Shown here piece by piece: positions 7,373-10,001 of a stretch of 10,001 bases of DNA. Below the pieces are notes generated by a model, which saw nothing but the letters and a program-made list of their open reading frames with translations, ran no database searches and had not been told where the DNA came from. The DNA comes from Ochromonadaceae sp. CCMP2298. Its lineage: Eukaryota; Sar; Synurophyceae; Ochromonadales; Ochromonadaceae. Each line of letters begins with the position of its first letter. The first letter of the stretch is position 1. A program made the translations under genes and the position numbers. The stretch lies in NCBI GenBank assembly GCA_026770595.1, contig MU634828.1, forward strand, positions 1-10,001. The letters are read 5' to 3'.

Positions 7373-7950
7373 ATTGGAGATTCAGCTGCGAATTTGGGCG
7401 GAAGCTTGCGTGGTCTGTCAGCTCCCTGGAAGAGAGGGCGACTACCGAGGGTGAAAATCTGCCCAGCTGGAGCACAGAGCTTGGAGAGCAGCAGATCGAT
7501 CTCTGCTGCTGTTTCCTTGTTTGGGCTTGCGCCAGAATGAACTGACCAAAGAGGAGGGGATTCTTCAGGAAAACCTGGGACCTCAAAGTTGTGTTTGTCC
7601 CGATTTACATGTCGTCGTGTTGAGTATGACGATTCTGTCAAATAGCGTCAAAATAGTAGTAACAAAGTAACAGATATTTTGGGGCCACCCAAAGCTTTGC
7701 AAACAGCATCGGATCTGGCGAGAGTTCTGATGATGATGCCCGTTCTTCCGTTCTGCCAACGCTCGGGCCTCACACCCTCACCCCCTGCCGAATTGCAGTG
7801 TGCAAGGAGCCTTCCACAGTGCAGTCTGCTTTTCGTCACCCAGTGGCTTGCAACGCGCAGCGAGACGAGTGACAGTGTGTGTCATCTTCGAACCGACGTT
7901 CAAATTTTAGATCCCAATCACAGCCCCTAGCGGTACAACAGCCTGACACA
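7373..7950. promoter_or_regulatory. Shared intergenic region of divergent COPE and DNAJC25 genes
   Basis: This 578-bp stretch lies between two start codons that point apart and must hold both promoters and leaders. Open frames in it (for example 7679-7930 plus and 7369-7641 minus) resemble no family. A CCAAT sequence sits at 7914-7918, only 33 bp before the DNAJC25 start, so its role as a promoter element is doubtful. No TATA box is evident. Confidence 0.55.
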
Positions 7951-9582
7951 ATGTATAGCACCACAGTGTTGATAGTCGCATTAGCTTGGCTGGCCGTCTT
8001 TGCGTCCGCTGCGATCTACGATCCACGTAAGTCTATTGGATCGAATCTGCCCGAGCCCGACGCCCACCCCCCTGCGAATCCCCTAACCCCCTCCCTTCCC
8101 CACATCTCCCACAGTGAATGTTTTCTGCGGGTCAGCCAGTTGCTACGAGATTCTTGGCGTGGAGAGAGCGAACGATATTAAGGCGATAAAGAAGGTGCGT
8201 TGGAGGCTCGCTGGCCAGATACAGCTGCTAGATACCGCTCTCTCTGCTGCCCTCGCTGCTGCCCTCTCTGCTCATCACCTCACCACCTCACCACCTGACC
8301 AAATTTTCATCTCTCCAATCTCTCCAACTCTCTCACTCCCTCCCTACACCCCCAGGCGTACCGCAAGATCTCCCTCACGGAGCACCCCGACAAGAACAAG
8401 GCCGCCAACGCCACCCAGGCATTCCAGCGCATCACCAAGGCCTACGACGTCCTCACGGGCAACGAATCCCGCCGCCTGTTCGACTACTACCTCGACCATC
8501 CCAGGGACTACTTCACCGTATCGGGAGAGCACTACTTCGCCGCCATCCCGAAGTCCGACGTGAGAGTGGTCATCTTCTTCGTCCTGCTGCTAGTGAGCTG
8601 GTTTTTCCACACAATCCAGCAGTCCAAGCACGACCGCTATGTCAAGTACCTCACCCATGCGACGGCCAACAACCTGGGACTGAAGCACGGGGGCAGCAAG
8701 CAGACCCTCGAGTTGTACCGCAGGACTGCAGAGCGGTACGAAGAAAACGCCAAGAAACGTAAGTCCCGAGTAGGAAGTCCCAAGTAGGAAGTCCCGAGAA
8801 GAGGGTCCAACAATAATCACCCACTCTCTCCTAACTCCTCGCTCCGCCCCCCTCTCCCCTCTCCCCTCTCCTCAACCCCCCAATCCCCCACCCCCAGTGA
8901 AAGCCAGCGGGGACAAGAGCGCCGGCAAGGTTAAGATGATGAAGGACCCGCTCTTCCTCGAAATCGTCAAGGAGGTGGTGGCGGAGGTGCAAATTGACGG
9001 CGGATTACGCAAGCCGCACTGGCGGGAGCTGTTGGTGGTACAGTTGTTCACACTGCCGCACACGCTGTTCCTGTGGGCGGTCACGTATCACAGGCGCTAT
9101 ATATCCAAGCAGGTGAGAGGGGTTGGTAGTGGTAGGTGGTGGTAGCGGTGGTGGTGGGCAGCAGGTAGGGCAGCAGAGATCAGATTGCAGTGAGCAGGCA
9201 GCAGACAGTTGGATAGAATAGTGGGGGGGAGAGGGAGATGCAGAGTAGCGGCAGTAGAACGTGTACCTCCCTGTTCCCTCGTTTCCCTTTCCCATCTCTT
9301 ACCTTGCCCCTGCCCCCCCCCACACACAAATACATATAGCCGTTGCCCTTATCGGACCAGATCGAGATGGCGAGGAGCCGAGTGGGCGTCAATAGGTGGG
9401 AGGACATGCCCTCGGCTGAGCAGGAGAAGCTGCTGGCGGGGAAGATATGGGAGGCAGCAGCGTACGCGGCCTGGTCAGCGGGACAGCAGGAGGCGGAGGG
9501 CAGGCGCCAGAAGCAGTCGAAGGGCAGCAAGAAGAAGGAGAAGAGGCAGATGGAGGAGGAGGGGGAAGACTACGTGGAGTAG
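7951..9582 (+). CDS. DNAJC25: DNAJC25-type membrane DnaJ protein
   Basis: Five exons (7951-8026, 8115-8194, 8356-8758, 8898-9112, 9340-9582) give 338 residues, against about 360 in animals. All four introns (88, 161, 139, 227 bp) are GT-AG. J proteins stimulate the ATPase of Hsp70. This family is membrane-bound, probably in the ER with the J domain in the lumen; that placement is inferred from the signal peptide. Residues 1-21 form the signal sequence. The J domain runs from about C35 to H100 with HPD intact at 62-64, followed by the family block YYLDHPRDYF. A hydrophobic segment at 121-139 (VRVVIFFVLLLVSWFFHTI) and another at about 231-250 (LLVVQLFTLPHTLFLWAVTY) are likely membrane spans. 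Between them lie a basic, partly coiled-coil stretch and the conserved GGLRKPHWRELLV block. The C-terminus is rich in Lys, Arg and Glu. ATG 7951 is chosen because the signal sequence follows directly. The order of blocks matches DNAJC25 closely, so the family call is firm. Confidence 0.93.
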
Positions 9583-10001
9583 TGGAGTAGGTAGAGGGGG
9601 TTAGGGTTTTGGGCGTGGGGAGGCATGGAGGTCTTTTTGGCTTCTTGGCTTGTGGGCTTGTGGACGTTGCATCCCTATGCAGAGGGTCGCCGCGCCTATT
9701 TCCGATGCACATGGATGTCACGATGACAGGATGTTAGGATGTCAGGAGAATGGGGTTTCAACGGTAGGGGTGGGGTTGGTGAGTTTTTAGGGGTTGTGAG
9801 TTTTTTAGGGGGCCCAGTTTTGCAGGGAGAAAGGGGTACAGACTCGTCCTAATACTGCATTTTAAAGAAATTGTATTATATTACACTCAATGCCCCAACT
9901 ACACATGATATCACTACTACCTCGGCGCCCATGCCTGCCCTGCCACACAGAGATGCTGTAAAACGGATTAAACCCCCTACTCCATGCCCCCTACCCCCTA
10001 C
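9583..10001. other. 3' flank of the DNAJC25 gene; no gene recognised
   Basis: No open frame here resembles a known protein. Short repeats occur: GGATGT three times (9713-9718, 9729-9734, 9737-9742), GTGAGTTTTTAGGGG twice with small differences (9779-9793 and 9796-9812), and C-rich CCCCTAC words at the right edge. An AT-rich patch at 9857-9887 may mark the transcript end, but there is no clear AATAAA. Confidence 0.5.

Noticed and set aside
7679-7930. Plus-strand ORF (83 codons) between COPE and DNAJC25
   Set aside because: It lies in the divergent promoter region, has no recognisable domain, and the DNAJC25 signal sequence gives a better start at 7951.

Overview
The window is nuclear DNA from a eukaryotic alga. 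All five genes I recognise are eukaryotic, four of them housekeeping or cytoskeletal. They are split by short GT-AG introns (70 to 272 bp) whose ends are mostly C/T-rich. The fucoxanthin/chlorophyll-type antenna protein has a signal peptide ending in the ASAFAP motif, the hallmark of targeting to a complex red-derived plastid. Together this points to a photosynthetic stramenopile (ochrophyte); a haptophyte is the main alternative. I cannot name the species. The DNA is GC-rich with much low-complexity sequence.

Layout, left to right, with strictly alternating strands. (1) 1-372: flanking or promoter DNA with a hairpin and short repeats. (2) 373-2685 (+): SNAPC3/SNAP50-like subunit of the snRNA-activating complex, three exons, with large low-complexity inserts. 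(3) 3150-4173 (-): FCP/LHC antenna protein, four exons; introns 1 and 2 are near copies of each other. (4) 4623-5931 (+): two-LIM-domain CRP-like protein, two exons, Ala/Pro linker. (5) 6369-7372 (-): coatomer epsilon subunit, two exons. (6) 7951-9582 (+): DNAJC25-type membrane DnaJ protein, five exons. (7) 9583-10001: 3' flank with no gene seen.

There is no operon and no single pathway. COPE and DNAJC25 both act in the early secretory pathway and are head to head across 578 bp, so they may share a bidirectional promoter. FCP and LIM are head to head across 449 bp. SNAPC3/FCP and LIM/COPE are tail to tail.

No defence system, mobile-element gene, CRISPR array or virus was found. The most notable signal is the pair of near-identical introns in the antenna gene, which looks like recent intron gain of the introner type.
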